From JAVBPP01 sp031549535 (GTDB taxonomy: Bacteria > Bacillota > Clostridia > Oscillospirales > Acutalibacteraceae): 27,914 nucleotides of DNA. The stretch spans positions 1-27,914 of the forward strand of contig JAVBPP010000111.1 in NCBI GenBank assembly GCA_031549535.1, read 5' to 3'. The notes below the pieces were generated by a model. The model had not been told where the DNA came from. It was given only the letters and a program-made list of their open reading frames with translations, and did no database searches. Position 1 is the first letter of the stretch, and the number at the start of each line of letters is the position of its first letter. Below are positions 14,702 to 22,452 of this stretch, in pieces. The position numbers and the translations under genes were made by a program.

Positions 14702-16300
14702 ATGCTTGAAATACAACAGAAAGGTGGTCACCTTCCGAAGGCGGCCTGCCCGGAGGAGCTCGGGCTAGACTCCCGAGAGCTGCAGGCATTTTTTGCGGAA
14801 CTGCGCGAGAAAAACATTGAAAACCACAGTTTCATGGTATTGCGCCACGGGAAGATTGCTTTTTCTGCCTGGCGTGAGCCCTATGGCCCGGAACTGCCGC
14901 ATACGATGTATTCCGTCAGTAAATCCATCACCTCCACCGCCATCGGTTTTGCCGTTGCCGAGGGGCTGCTTACAACTGCAACGCGCGTTGTGGATATTTT
15001 CCCCGCGTACCGCCCACAAACGCCGGATGCATTTTTGGAAAAATTGACTGTGCACCATCTGTTGAGCATGACCAGCGGAAAAAATGTCAGCCTGCTCTCA
15101 GATAAGAGCGCAGGCAATTGGGTGAAGCAGTTTTTCGACGCGAAATGGGAGTATGAGCCGGGGACGGATTGGAGCTATATCAACGAAAATATCTATATGC
15201 TCTGCGCCATTTTACATAAGGTCACGGGTAGTTCCGTGCGGGATTTTTTGCGCCCGCGCTTGTTCGAACCGCTGGGCATCCTCCGCCACCCGTTTTGGGA
15301 GACGGACGAAAACGGTGTAGAGGCCGGGGGGTGGGGTTTATTTCTCACCACGGAAGAGTTGGCGAAAATTACTTTGTGCTATTTGCAGAATGGGCAGTGG
15401 GAGGGCAAACAGGTCATCCCGGCCGATTGGGTTGCGCTGGCTACGCGCAGCCATGTGGATAACAGCGCGCGCAACAACTCACGCGATAAAAAAATGGGCT
15501 ATGGCTATTGCTTCTGGCAAAATGTGCAGCCAAACTCTTATCGTATGGACGGCATGTTTTCCCAGTTCGGCATCGTTCTGCCGGACTATGACGCCGTAAT
15601 TATCACCACCAACTCTGAGATAGATGAACAAAAAGTGCTGGACTGCATTTGGAATCACTTCCCCGCCGCGTTTGGTGCGGAGCGCATTGTGCCGCAGGCG
15701 CCGGCGATTACGTTGGAGCCTCTTCCCACGTTGCCCGCCGCTGTGCGCAGCTCATTGGAAAAGCAGATTGAGGGCCGGGAAATACACTTTGCAAAAAAGC
15801 GCGGGTTGAACGCGTTACATAACCCAATGAGTATGCTTTCCATGGGCATTGTCTACATGTCCGCCAACAAGGCGGGAAACATTGACAAGCTTTCCCTGCG
15901 CTTTGCGGCGGATAGTTGCCAATTGCGCTGGACGGAGGGCGCGGAAACCAACACCGTCAGCTGCGGCATGGACGGCACAGCGCGGCGCACGCCGATACGT
16001 CTGGCGGAAATCAATTTCACGGCTGAGGCCTCCGCTGCCTGGGCAGATGAACATACGCTGGAAATTCGCGTCCGCCCATTAGAATCCATTGTGGAGCGGA
16101 GAATACGGCTGCAATTTAAGGGGGAGAAGGTGACGCTGCTGCCTTCCAGCATGCCTTCAGTACAGTCCTGCTTTCACTTTTTATCGACGGATATTTCCGC
16201 GTTTTTCCCCAACCGTGTCATCGCAAAGATGGTGCAATGGGGCATGCGCCACTTAACCGGGCTGCTTGAGCCCGCGCACCACGGCAAATTTTGCCGTTAA
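14702..16300 (+). CDS. Serine hydrolase of the beta-lactamase/class C (S12) fold
   Basis: The 532-residue protein has the penicillin-recognising serine hydrolase fold in its N-terminal ~350 residues: the nucleophile motif S71-V-S-K74 (MYSVSKSITSTAIG), Y159-I-N161 as the YxN motif, and GGWGLFLTTEELAKI (209-223) near the third catalytic element. This fold covers esterases, D-aminopeptidases and DD-peptidases; sequence alone does not tell which. The last ~180 residues form a beta-rich domain I do not recognise. No signal peptide is visible, so it is probably cytoplasmic, which argues against a cell-wall DD-peptidase. The ATG at 14702 follows GAGGGG. It lies 19 bp before a lysoplasmalogenase-family gene, so the two are probably co-transcribed. 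Confidence 0.85.
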   Translation: MLEIQQKGGHLPKAACPEELGLDSRELQAFFAELREKNIENHSFMVLRHGKIAFSAWREPYGPELPHTMYSVSKSITSTAIGFAVAEGLLTTATRVVDIFPAYRPQTPDAFLEKLTVHHLLSMTSGKNVSLLSDKSAGNWVKQFFDAKWEYEPGTDWSYINENIYMLCAILHKVTGSSVRDFLRPRLFEPLGILRHPFWETDENGVEAGGWGLFLTTEELAKITLCYLQNGQWEGKQVIPADWVALATRSHVDNSARNNSRDKKMGYGYCFWQNVQPNSYRMDGMFSQFGIVLPDYDAVIITTNSEIDEQKVLDCIWNHFPAAFGAERIVPQAPAITLEPLPTLPAAVRSSLEKQIEGREIHFAKKRGLNALHNPMSMLSMGIVYMSANKAGNIDKLSLRFAADSCQLRWTEGAETNTVSCGMDGTARRTPIRLAEINFTAEASAAWADEHTLEIRVRPLESIVERRIRLQFKGEKVTLLPSSMPSVQSCFHFLSTDISAFFPNRVIAKMVQWGMRHLTGLLEPAHHGKFCR

Positions 16301-16319
16301 TAGAAAGGGGAAACGATTG

Positions 16320-17036
16320 ATGCCTTATGTCTACCTCATCTGCCTTGCGTTGGAGTGCTTGTTTGTTCCGCTTTACCTAAAATATTGCTGGCCAAAAAAG
16401 ACAAAAAAATCGCTGGTATTGAAAATGGTTTGCTCCACCCTGTTTCTATTTGCGGGCGTGAGCGCCATGCAATCCGGCGGGCGGGATTCCCGCTATGCGC
16501 GTTTTATTTTGCTGGGGCTCTGCGCCTGCTGGCTGGGCGACTTTTTGTTGCACGTGAGCTCAAAAGACGTGTTTTTTGGGGCGGGTGCTGTGGGCTTTTT
16601 AAGCGGGCATGTGCTGTACATTATTGCATTTTATATTGCGTTGCATGATTTATTTGGACAGACCGCGTTTTTCTCGCCTGTTGAAGTAATCGCTTATTTT
16701 TCTATTTTGCTCATTACGGCAGGGAGCGTATACCATGCCAAGCTGCCGCTGGGAAAAATGAAATATATCATGCTGCCCTATGTTGCGACCATTACATTAA
16801 TGATGGTGAAGGCTTGGTGGCTGGGCATTCGCTTGCTTGGTTCGCGTGCTCCGCATGCCCGCAGTGCCTTTGCGTTGCTGGCTCTCGGTTCCTGCAGCTT
16901 TGTGCTCTCTGATTCGCTGATTCTCTATCTGCGTTATCGCAAAGAGGCGGGATTCCCGGTTAAGGTCGTAAATATTACAACGTATTTTGGCGCACAGCTT
17001 GCCCTCGCCGGCTCAATTTTTTTGGTTGTCGCATAA
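16320..17036 (+). CDS. YhhN/TMEM86 family membrane protein (lysoplasmalogenase-like)
   Basis: The 238-residue integral membrane protein has about eight hydrophobic helices. The core pattern ILLGLCACWLGDFLLHV, then GAVGFLSGHVLYIIAFY, matches the YhhN family, whose vertebrate members (TMEM86A/B) hydrolyse the vinyl-ether bond of lysoplasmalogens; conserved acidic residues such as D of WLGD and D of VLSDSLI are placed as in the family. Many Clostridia make plasmalogens, so the activity is plausible but not proven for this branch. The ATG at 16320 is preceded by AAAGGGG with nine-base spacing. It follows the serine hydrolase by 19 bp and precedes the SGNH hydrolase, which has its own promoter. 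Confidence 0.85.
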   Translation: MPYVYLICLALECLFVPLYLKYCWPKKTKKSLVLKMVCSTLFLFAGVSAMQSGGRDSRYARFILLGLCACWLGDFLLHVSSKDVFFGAGAVGFLSGHVLYIIAFYIALHDLFGQTAFFSPVEVIAYFSILLITAGSVYHAKLPLGKMKYIMLPYVATITLMMVKAWWLGIRLLGSRAPHARSAFALLALGSCSFVLSDSLILYLRYRKEAGFPVKVVNITTYFGAQLALAGSIFLVVA

Positions 17037-17071
17037 AATTATATAAATTTTGTTCCAAACACTTCATTTTC

Positions 17072-17080
17072 TGTTATACT
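17072..17080 (+). promoter_or_regulatory. Extended -10 promoter of the SGNH hydrolase gene
   Basis: TGTTATACT: a good -10 with TGn extension. Upstream, TGTTCC at 18-bp spacing is a weak -35. Confidence 0.6.
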
Positions 17081-17109
17081 ATTTTTAATTTGATGGTGGG
17101 GGTTGGAAC

Positions 17110-18591
17110 ATGAAACGTTTTTACTGTATTTGCTTTGCTGCGCTGCTGTTTTGCGGCGCATTTGTTTTACCCGTCAAGGCTGAAGAAGCGCGTTCCGGCG
17201 AACAATGGGTGGCCTCCTGGGCCTGCGCCCCTGTTGAGGCGGAGTTTCATGTGGGCAGCCGGGACATCAGCGTGAGCGGAAAATATACCGGTGCGCGTAT
17301 TCGCATCTGCAACACCGTCACCGGGGAGCAGCTGCGCATCCGCCTTTCCAACCAATTTGGGGATGCACCGCTCACGGTAAATGCCTGCGCTGTTTCCCGC
17401 GCCAGCGGTGAATATGCCAGCGGTATTCAGAGCGGGACAAGCGTCCCCGCCGCCTTCTCCGGCCTGCCGCAGGTCACCATTCCGCCCGGGGAGACCGTTG
17501 TAAGCGACCCCATTCCCCTATCGGTCAGCGCCGGGGAATATTTGGCGGTTGACCTCTACCTGCGCTCCTTCAGCGGCCTAAAAACAGTGGGCACCACCGG
17601 GGGAGACAGCTTTTTGACCCTGGGCAATCCCATCGGCAAGGCACGGCTGGACAGCGCCGTTTCCATGCGCATGGTGAAATTCCGCGTCGTCCCGGTGCTC
17701 ACGGGGCTGGAAGTATCTGCCAAAAACACACGTGTCATCGCCCTGGTCGGCGATTCCACCATTATCAACGACATTCCCACAAAGCTCGCCGCGCGTATTC
17801 GCACGGTGACGGATGAAGCCGTGGGAGTGGTCGGCCTTGGCATCAGCGGCAACCGCATCTTAAGCCACAGTGAGGACCCGCTAATGGGCAAGCTCTTCGG
17901 CCGCCCGCTGTTGGAGCGGGTGGAGGAGGACGCCCTCTCCCTGCCCGGAGTGACGCATCTGGTGGTGAAATGCGGCGCAAACGACATTTTGCAGCCCTAT
18001 CTGTTCAGCCTGCAGGGCAAGGCGGCGCAGGTGAGCGCCGAGCAGGTGATTGAAGGGCTGAAACAAGTTGTTGCCCTGGCGGAGCGGCGCAACATCGCCG
18101 TAATGCTGCTGCCCATCACAAACTGGAAGGGCTACACCCGCGACATCTTCAACACCGGCAAGGTGGACTTGGTTTGGAGTGAGGAGGCGCAGGCAAAAAC
18201 GGATGCGGTCAACCGCTTTATCTCACAATACGCAAAAGAGCAGGGCTATACATACGACTTTTCCGTTTTGACCGCGCCGGACGATCCCTTGATGCTCAAC
18301 ACCCAATATTCGGACGATTTGATTCACTACAACGCCTTGGGCGAATGCGCGTTTGTCAACGCCATCCCCCTGTATTTCTTCGGTTATCAACACTCCGAGC
18401 TGGTGCCGATGGAGCCGCTGCTGATACCCCAGCTGCACCAACCCCCGCACACCACGCGCACGCTGGTGCTGCTGGGCACAGCGGCGCTGCTGACCGCTTT
18501 GTTGCTGTTGACACTCTTGATTCTGCTGCTTCGCTTCATCGTTCGCAAGGCAAAACGAAAAAGCAGAAAAGTGAAACCGGCTGAACAATAG
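17110..18591 (+). CDS. Exported, C-terminally membrane-anchored SGNH/GDSL hydrolase
   Basis: The 493-residue protein carries a signal peptide (1-25, cleavage near VKAEE), a beta-rich N-terminal domain (about 30-200, starting QWVASWACAP) and an SGNH domain: block I GDST with nucleophile S216, block II G246 (GISGNR), block III GAND with N291, block V D403-x-x-H406 (DLIH). The WxASW opening and two-domain layout fit the clade that includes secreted carbohydrate/lipid esterases. A TM helix (452-478) and a Lys/Arg-rich tail (RKAKRKSRKVK) anchor it, with the enzyme outside. All catalytic residues are present. Substrate is unknown. It has its own promoter and a strong ribosome site (GGTGGGGG), and ends before a terminator shared with the convergent LCP gene. 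Confidence 0.88.
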   Translation: MKRFYCICFAALLFCGAFVLPVKAEEARSGEQWVASWACAPVEAEFHVGSRDISVSGKYTGARIRICNTVTGEQLRIRLSNQFGDAPLTVNACAVSRASGEYASGIQSGTSVPAAFSGLPQVTIPPGETVVSDPIPLSVSAGEYLAVDLYLRSFSGLKTVGTTGGDSFLTLGNPIGKARLDSAVSMRMVKFRVVPVLTGLEVSAKNTRVIALVGDSTIINDIPTKLAARIRTVTDEAVGVVGLGISGNRILSHSEDPLMGKLFGRPLLERVEEDALSLPGVTHLVVKCGANDILQPYLFSLQGKAAQVSAEQVIEGLKQVVALAERRNIAVMLLPITNWKGYTRDIFNTGKVDLVWSEEAQAKTDAVNRFISQYAKEQGYTYDFSVLTAPDDPLMLNTQYSDDLIHYNALGECAFVNAIPLYFFGYQHSELVPMEPLLIPQLHQPPHTTRTLVLLGTAALLTALLLLTLLILLLRFIVRKAKRKSRKVKPAEQ

Positions 18592-18608
18592 AATTGGTAT
18601 AACAAAAC

Positions 18609-18640
18609 AAGGGCAGACATCAGCGTCTGCCCTTGCTATA
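18609..18640. terminator. Terminator between the SGNH hydrolase and LCP genes
   Basis: AAGGGCAGAC (18609-18618) and GTCTGCCCTT (18625-18634) form a perfect 10-bp stem with a six-base loop. A-rich and T-rich flanks allow use from both strands. Confidence 0.85.
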
Positions 18641-18643
18641 TTA

Positions 18644-20356
18644 TCAAGAATCTACTTCCGGATTCGTATGTTCCGCCGACGGCGCAGGTGTTGTCGGCAC
18701 TTTTGTTGTGGTTTCCGTCGGCGGCGGGGTGGTGGGCTCAGCCGTTGTGCTTAGCTGCTCGGAGGTGGTATGCTGCGTGGTGCTCTCCTGCTCCACGGCG
18801 GTTTGCTCCACGGTAGTTTCTGTAAAGGAATCCGTTGTTTCCGTGGTGGTACTATCGCCATTTGTAGTGGTGGTTGTTAAGCCGTGATTCGCTGTGGGCG
18901 GAGCCAGGGTGGTCGGCACGGTGGTGCTCCCCTGCTGCTTATTCCCGTCATTGTTGTTTGCGTTATGCCCTGGATTGCTCGGCGTAATCTGGCGGGTTAG
19001 GCCGAGGGGCGAATTGTGGTTTTCGCTCACCACAATGTTGGACTGGCCGTAAAGCAAGGTCTGCACTTCCTTTGCGGAAAGTACAAAGTCCGCCAGCCAA
19101 ACGTCCAGCGCCCTATCACTATAAGCCCAGGTACGCATTCTGGCGTCTATGCGGTGCTCCTCACTGGGCGCGGTGTATTGCGCCTGTTCAAAGTCCATCC
19201 ATTTTTGTGTCAAAGCCTGTGTGCCCAAATCAAGGATGGAGCCGGCTGAAAAATCTGTAAGAATATTATCCAGCAGCGTCCCAACAGCGGCATTCAGCTG
19301 GGAAACAGTGGCCTGTGAGCTCTTTTTGATGATGGCGCTGATGACATCCCGCTGCCTGCGCGCGCGGTGGTCGTCACCGTCCAGCTTACGAATGCGGCTG
19401 AACATCAGCGCCTCCTTGCCCGTAAGCGTCACCGCGTCACCAACCGGCAAAGTATGGTGGAACTTTGTTCTGTTATAGTCCGACTCTCTCTGCGTTACCT
19501 TCACCGTTACGCCGCCCAGGTCGTCAATGAGCTTGGGGAAGGTGACAAAGTCCACGCTCACATAGTAATCCAGCTTGATTTTATACAGGCTTTCAATGAC
19601 CTCGCGCAGCTTGTCCGGCCCGCCCCAGATATAGGAGTGGTTCAGCTTGTCATAGCGCTCAGAATCACCGATTTTCATGTAAACATAACAGTCGCGCAGA
19701 ACGGAAATCATGGTGATTTTTTGTGTTTTCTTATTTACGGAGGCTATCATGATGGAGTCGGAACGGCCGGAGGTCATCTTGCCGTCCGTGCTGTCCACAC
19801 CGATGAGCAGCACGTTGATGACGTTTTTGCTTTTCATCAGCTCGCCGCCGTTATTCTGCCATTTATACAGCCAATCGTTCAATCCGCTCGGGTCTGTGAC
19901 CTCGTTCATGCTTTTGGGGTTGAGCACCTCGTCATCCACCGGTATGGTTGCGCCCGGGTCACTTTCCGGCCCCTTGCCGTGCAATTTATTCATGAGCACA
20001 CCCGCATAAATGCCGCCTGTCAACAGAACGAGCACCAGCAGGCCGCTTACCGTGTAAATCATGTAACGCTTCAGATTCTTCTTGTTATTCTTCAGCAGAT
20101 AGGGCTTGGCCTTATTCTCCCAATCATATTTCAGGCCCGCTATCAGCCCTTTTGGCCGTTCCTCATTGTTGTGCCGCGCAAAGGCCTCCCGCAGCTCGCT
20201 GCTGTCGGATGAGTAAATCTCCCGCTCATCGCCCTGCGGCTGCACCCCGCTTTCGCTTTCCTCTTTCGCTGTTCCTGAGGATTCTGAATCGTGGCCTTCC
20301 CCCTGCTCCAGCTGGGTCAAGTATTTTTGCATCTCCTGATCCAATTCATCGCTCAT
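18644..20356 (-). CDS. LytR-CpsA-Psr (LCP) family cell-wall ligase with Thr-rich tail
   Basis: LCP enzymes transfer undecaprenyl-linked polymers (teichoic acids, capsule) to peptidoglycan. The 570-residue protein has an acidic, probably disordered cytoplasmic N-terminus (1-97), one TM helix (99-122) and an extracellular LCP domain (about 178-345) with the polyprenyl-phosphate and Mg contacts in place: R198/D200 (SGRSDSIMI), R221/D222 (SVLRDCYV), and the Arg cluster SRIRK...DHRARRQRDV (320-338). Residues 475-570 are a low-complexity tail of Thr, Pro and Glu, likely extended in the cell wall. The start has GGAGAGGAG upstream. It is monocistronic with a convergent neighbour. The long cytoplasmic arm is larger than in classic TagU. 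Confidence 0.93.
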   Translation of the reverse strand: MSDELDQEMQKYLTQLEQGEGHDSESSGTAKEESESGVQPQGDEREIYSSDSSELREAFARHNNEERPKGLIAGLKYDWENKAKPYLLKNNKKNLKRYMIYTVSGLLVLVLLTGGIYAGVLMNKLHGKGPESDPGATIPVDDEVLNPKSMNEVTDPSGLNDWLYKWQNNGGELMKSKNVINVLLIGVDSTDGKMTSGRSDSIMIASVNKKTQKITMISVLRDCYVYMKIGDSERYDKLNHSYIWGGPDKLREVIESLYKIKLDYYVSVDFVTFPKLIDDLGGVTVKVTQRESDYNRTKFHHTLPVGDAVTLTGKEALMFSRIRKLDGDDHRARRQRDVISAIIKKSSQATVSQLNAAVGTLLDNILTDFSAGSILDLGTQALTQKWMDFEQAQYTAPSEEHRIDARMRTWAYSDRALDVWLADFVLSAKEVQTLLYGQSNIVVSENHNSPLGLTRQITPSNPGHNANNNDGNKQQGSTTVPTTLAPPTANHGLTTTTTNGDSTTTETTDSFTETTVEQTAVEQESTTQHTTSEQLSTTAEPTTPPPTETTTKVPTTPAPSAEHTNPEVDS

Positions 20357-20406
20357 CGGAACTCAACTCCTCTCCGTTTGCGTCCTCAACTACGCAAAAC
20401 AAAGCT

Positions 20407-20415
20407 ATTATAGCA
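20407..20415 (-). promoter_or_regulatory. Extended -10 promoter of the LCP gene
   Basis: The minus strand reads TGCTATAAT, a perfect extended -10; no clear -35 at the proper distance, consistent with activator dependence or an extended -10 promoter. The start would be near 20400. Confidence 0.65.
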
Positions 20416-20450
20416 TAAAACTGCAAAATTAAAATCATTTCGTGCAATAT

Positions 20451-20467
20451 TTAACAATTTCGTTGCA
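20451..20467 (-). promoter_or_regulatory. WalR-box-like direct repeat (site B)
   Basis: The minus strand reads TGCAACGAAATTGTTAA, i.e. TGCAAC-GAAAT-TGTTAA, 11 of 12 positions of TGTWAH-N5-TGTWAH, with the same GAAAT spacer as site A. It lies about 50-67 bp upstream of the predicted LCP transcription start. A further related unit TTGCACGAAA follows toward the gene, making a 10-11-bp phased array over 20437-20470. Confidence 0.5.
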
Positions 20468-20560
20468 ATTTCCGCTTTTCTGAACAAGCTATTCCCAAAC
20501 AGTATCCCTGTTTTTACAGCAAAATATACAAAATATATCCCAATTTTGGTCTGATTGCAA

Positions 20561-20589
20561 TTGCATTCCGTTTACATTTTTGATACGAT
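20561..20589 (+). promoter_or_regulatory. Candidate promoter of xylB
   Basis: TTGCAT (20561-20566), 17 bp, TACGAT (20584-20589). The hexamers are moderate and the spacing ideal; the palindrome TGCAATTGCA (20556-20565) overlaps the -35 and may be an operator. Confidence 0.5.
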
Positions 20590-20622
20590 AAGCTTACCTT
20601 ATAAAAGAGAGCAGGGAGCGTT

Positions 20623-22146
20623 ATGCAGTACAGCATCGGAATTGATTTGGGAACCTCCGGCACTAAAACGGCGTTGTTTCAAAAGGACGGCACCCTCGTT
20701 GCCTCCGCCGCGCGGGAATACCCGCTTTCACAGCCGCAAAACGGCTGGGCGGAGCAGAACCCGGAGCACTGGTGGGATGCCGCGGTTGCAACCATTCGCG
20801 CTGTGCTCACGCAAAGCGGCGTTTCTGCGCAAGCAATCGCGGGGCTCGGTATTTCCGGGCAGATGCATGGCCTGGTGATGCTGGATTCCGCCGGCGCGGT
20901 GCTGCGCCCCGCCATGCTTTGGTGCGACCAGCGCACGGCGGAGGAATGCCGCGAAATTACCCAGGCTGTCGGCGCGGAGCGCCTGATTGCAATCACCGCG
21001 AATCCCGCCTTGACGGGCTTTACCGCCTCCAAAATCTGTTGGGTGAAAAAACACCAGCCGGAGCTTTACGCCAAATGCCGCCACATACTGCTGCCGAAGG
21101 ATTATCTGCGCTACCGCCTGACGGGTGTGTTTGCCACCGAGGTTTCGGATGCCTCCGGCATGCAGCTGCTGGATGTGCCCGGGCGCTGCTGGTCACAGGA
21201 GCTGCTGCGCGCGCTGGAAATTGACGAAAGTTTGCTGGCAAGGGTGTATGAATCCCCGGAAATTACGGCAACTGTCAGCGCCGAGGCTGCGCGGATTACG
21301 GGCCTTTCCACCAAAACCGCCGTTGTGGGCGGTGCCGGTGACAACGCGGCCGCCGCAGTGGGCACCGGCGTGGTGCGGGACGGCAAGGCGTTCACCACCA
21401 TCGGCACCTCCGGCGTGGTGTTTGCGCATACCGATAAGCTGGCCATCGACCCCAAGGGACGGGTGCACACCTTTTGCTGCGCTGTACCAAACGCCTGGCA
21501 TGTTATGGGCGTAACGCAGGCCGCCGGGCTTTCTTTGCAATGGTTCCGCAATCAATTTTGTGCGGCAGAGCAGGAAACCGCCGCGCAAATGGGCTTAGAT
21601 GTTTATTCATTGCTGGATCAAGAAATCGAGCAGGTGCCCATCGGCGCAAACCGCCTGCTGTACCTGCCCTATCTCATGGGCGAGCGCACCCCCCATCTTG
21701 ACCCGGACTGCAGGGGCGTGTTCTTCGGCCTTTCCGCCATGCACCAAAAGCGTGATATGCTGCGGGCAATTTTGGAGGGTGTGAGCTTTTCACTCAAGGA
21801 TTGCCTTTGCGTTCTGGCGGAAATGCAGATTCAGCCCGCGCAGATGCTCGCCTGCGGCGGGGGCGGTTCCAGCGCACTCTGGCGGCAAATGCTGGCTGAT
21901 GTCTTCGGCTGCCCCGTCAAAACCGCCGTTTCCAAGGAGGGCGCGGCGCTGGGCGCCGCCATTTTAGCGGGGGTGGGCACGGGACTGTACCCCAGCGTGC
22001 AGGACGCCTGCGACAGGATGATTCAAGAAAACCCGGCGCAGCAGCCGAATCCGCAGGCAAGCGAGACCTATCTGCGCTACTACGCGTTGTATCAAGATTT
22101 ATACCCGGCACTGCAAGCGGGGTTTGGGACGTTGGCAGGGTTGTAA
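20623..22146 (+). CDS. xylB: Xylulokinase (FGGY family)
   Basis: The enzyme phosphorylates D-xylulose to D-xylulose 5-phosphate for the pentose phosphate pathway. The 507-residue product has the FGGY ATPase fold: phosphate-1 loop GIDLGTSGTKTALF (6-19), the xylulose-binding motif SGQMHGLV (78-85), LWCDQRT (99-105), and GGAGDNAAAAVGTG (236-249) with D240 as catalytic base. The C-terminal ACGGGGSSALWRQMLADVFG is the adenosine site. SGQMHG separates xylulokinases from glycerol and gluconate kinases. The ATG at 20623 follows GCAGGGAGCG. No xylose isomerase or arabinose genes are adjacent. It could serve the arabinose released by the GH127 enzyme encoded 2.7 kb downstream, because L-arabinose catabolism ends at D-xylulose 5-phosphate, although by epimerase rather than this kinase. 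Confidence 0.93.
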   Translation: MQYSIGIDLGTSGTKTALFQKDGTLVASAAREYPLSQPQNGWAEQNPEHWWDAAVATIRAVLTQSGVSAQAIAGLGISGQMHGLVMLDSAGAVLRPAMLWCDQRTAEECREITQAVGAERLIAITANPALTGFTASKICWVKKHQPELYAKCRHILLPKDYLRYRLTGVFATEVSDASGMQLLDVPGRCWSQELLRALEIDESLLARVYESPEITATVSAEAARITGLSTKTAVVGGAGDNAAAAVGTGVVRDGKAFTTIGTSGVVFAHTDKLAIDPKGRVHTFCCAVPNAWHVMGVTQAAGLSLQWFRNQFCAAEQETAAQMGLDVYSLLDQEIEQVPIGANRLLYLPYLMGERTPHLDPDCRGVFFGLSAMHQKRDMLRAILEGVSFSLKDCLCVLAEMQIQPAQMLACGGGGSSALWRQMLADVFGCPVKTAVSKEGAALGAAILAGVGTGLYPSVQDACDRMIQENPAQQPNPQASETYLRYYALYQDLYPALQAGFGTLAGL

Positions 22147-22390
22147 TTACCCAAGCTCCCAAGAAAGCCTGGATAAAAAAGATGACAAAGCGCAAATTGA
22201 CAATATGCGCTTGCGAAAGCCCCGGACGCGCCATGCGCGCCCCTGCATGTTGCGTGTTTCCGTCTTAGCATGTGCATATGTTGTCGGGGCGGCCATCGGC
22301 CGTCCGCCGTTCCGTGTGTTTCGCAATCGCCGAAGCATTTCAATTGAAGAAACGTATCCGGTCACGCTGTGCAAAACCTGTGCGTTCTGA
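22147..22390 (+). other. Gene-free intergenic stretch, possible dispersed repeat or gene relic
   Basis: No credible gene is present. The stretch contains a 7-bp stem AAGCGCA/TGCGCTT (about 22186-22211) and a GC-rich, self-complementary segment GGGGCGGCCATCGGCCGTCC (about 22287-22306) followed by GCC. Short open frames on both strands (for example one encoding VVGAAIGRPPF) lack ribosome sites. The mix of GC-palindromes and short frames resembles intergenic repeats of gut Clostridia, but no second copy lies in this window. No T-box or riboswitch is recognisable, and the gltX promoter follows directly. Confidence 0.4.
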
Positions 22391-22419
22391 TTGACATTGC
22401 AGGGGATTTTTAGTATATT
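22391..22419 (+). promoter_or_regulatory. Sigma-A promoter of gltX
   Basis: TTGACA (22391-22396), 17 bp, TATATT (22414-22419): perfect -35 and near-perfect -10. The leader to the ATG is about 27 bases, too short for a T-box. Confidence 0.92.
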
Positions 22420-22452
22420 ACTTCATGAACTTCACCGAAATTGGAGGGTGTT

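Noticed and set aside
18633..18887. A Val/Ser-rich plus-strand frame
   Set aside because: Antisense reading of the Thr-rich tail of the LCP protein (ACN codons read as GTN); not a gene.
18760..18930. Tandem-repeat or CRISPR-like array in the ACC/ACG-rich stretch
   Set aside because: It encodes the Thr-rich tail of the LCP protein; units are irregular codon repeats, with no conserved repeat and spacer lengths.
20556..20565. Catabolite-responsive element (cre) at xylB
   Set aside because: The palindrome TGCAATTGCA is only 10 bp and lacks the central CG and the 14-bp spacing of cre sites; kept only as an unassigned operator candidate.
22391..22452. T-box riboswitch upstream of gltX
   Set aside because: The distance from the promoter to the start codon is about 30 bases, too short for a T-box, and no T-box sequence (TGGNACC) is seen.
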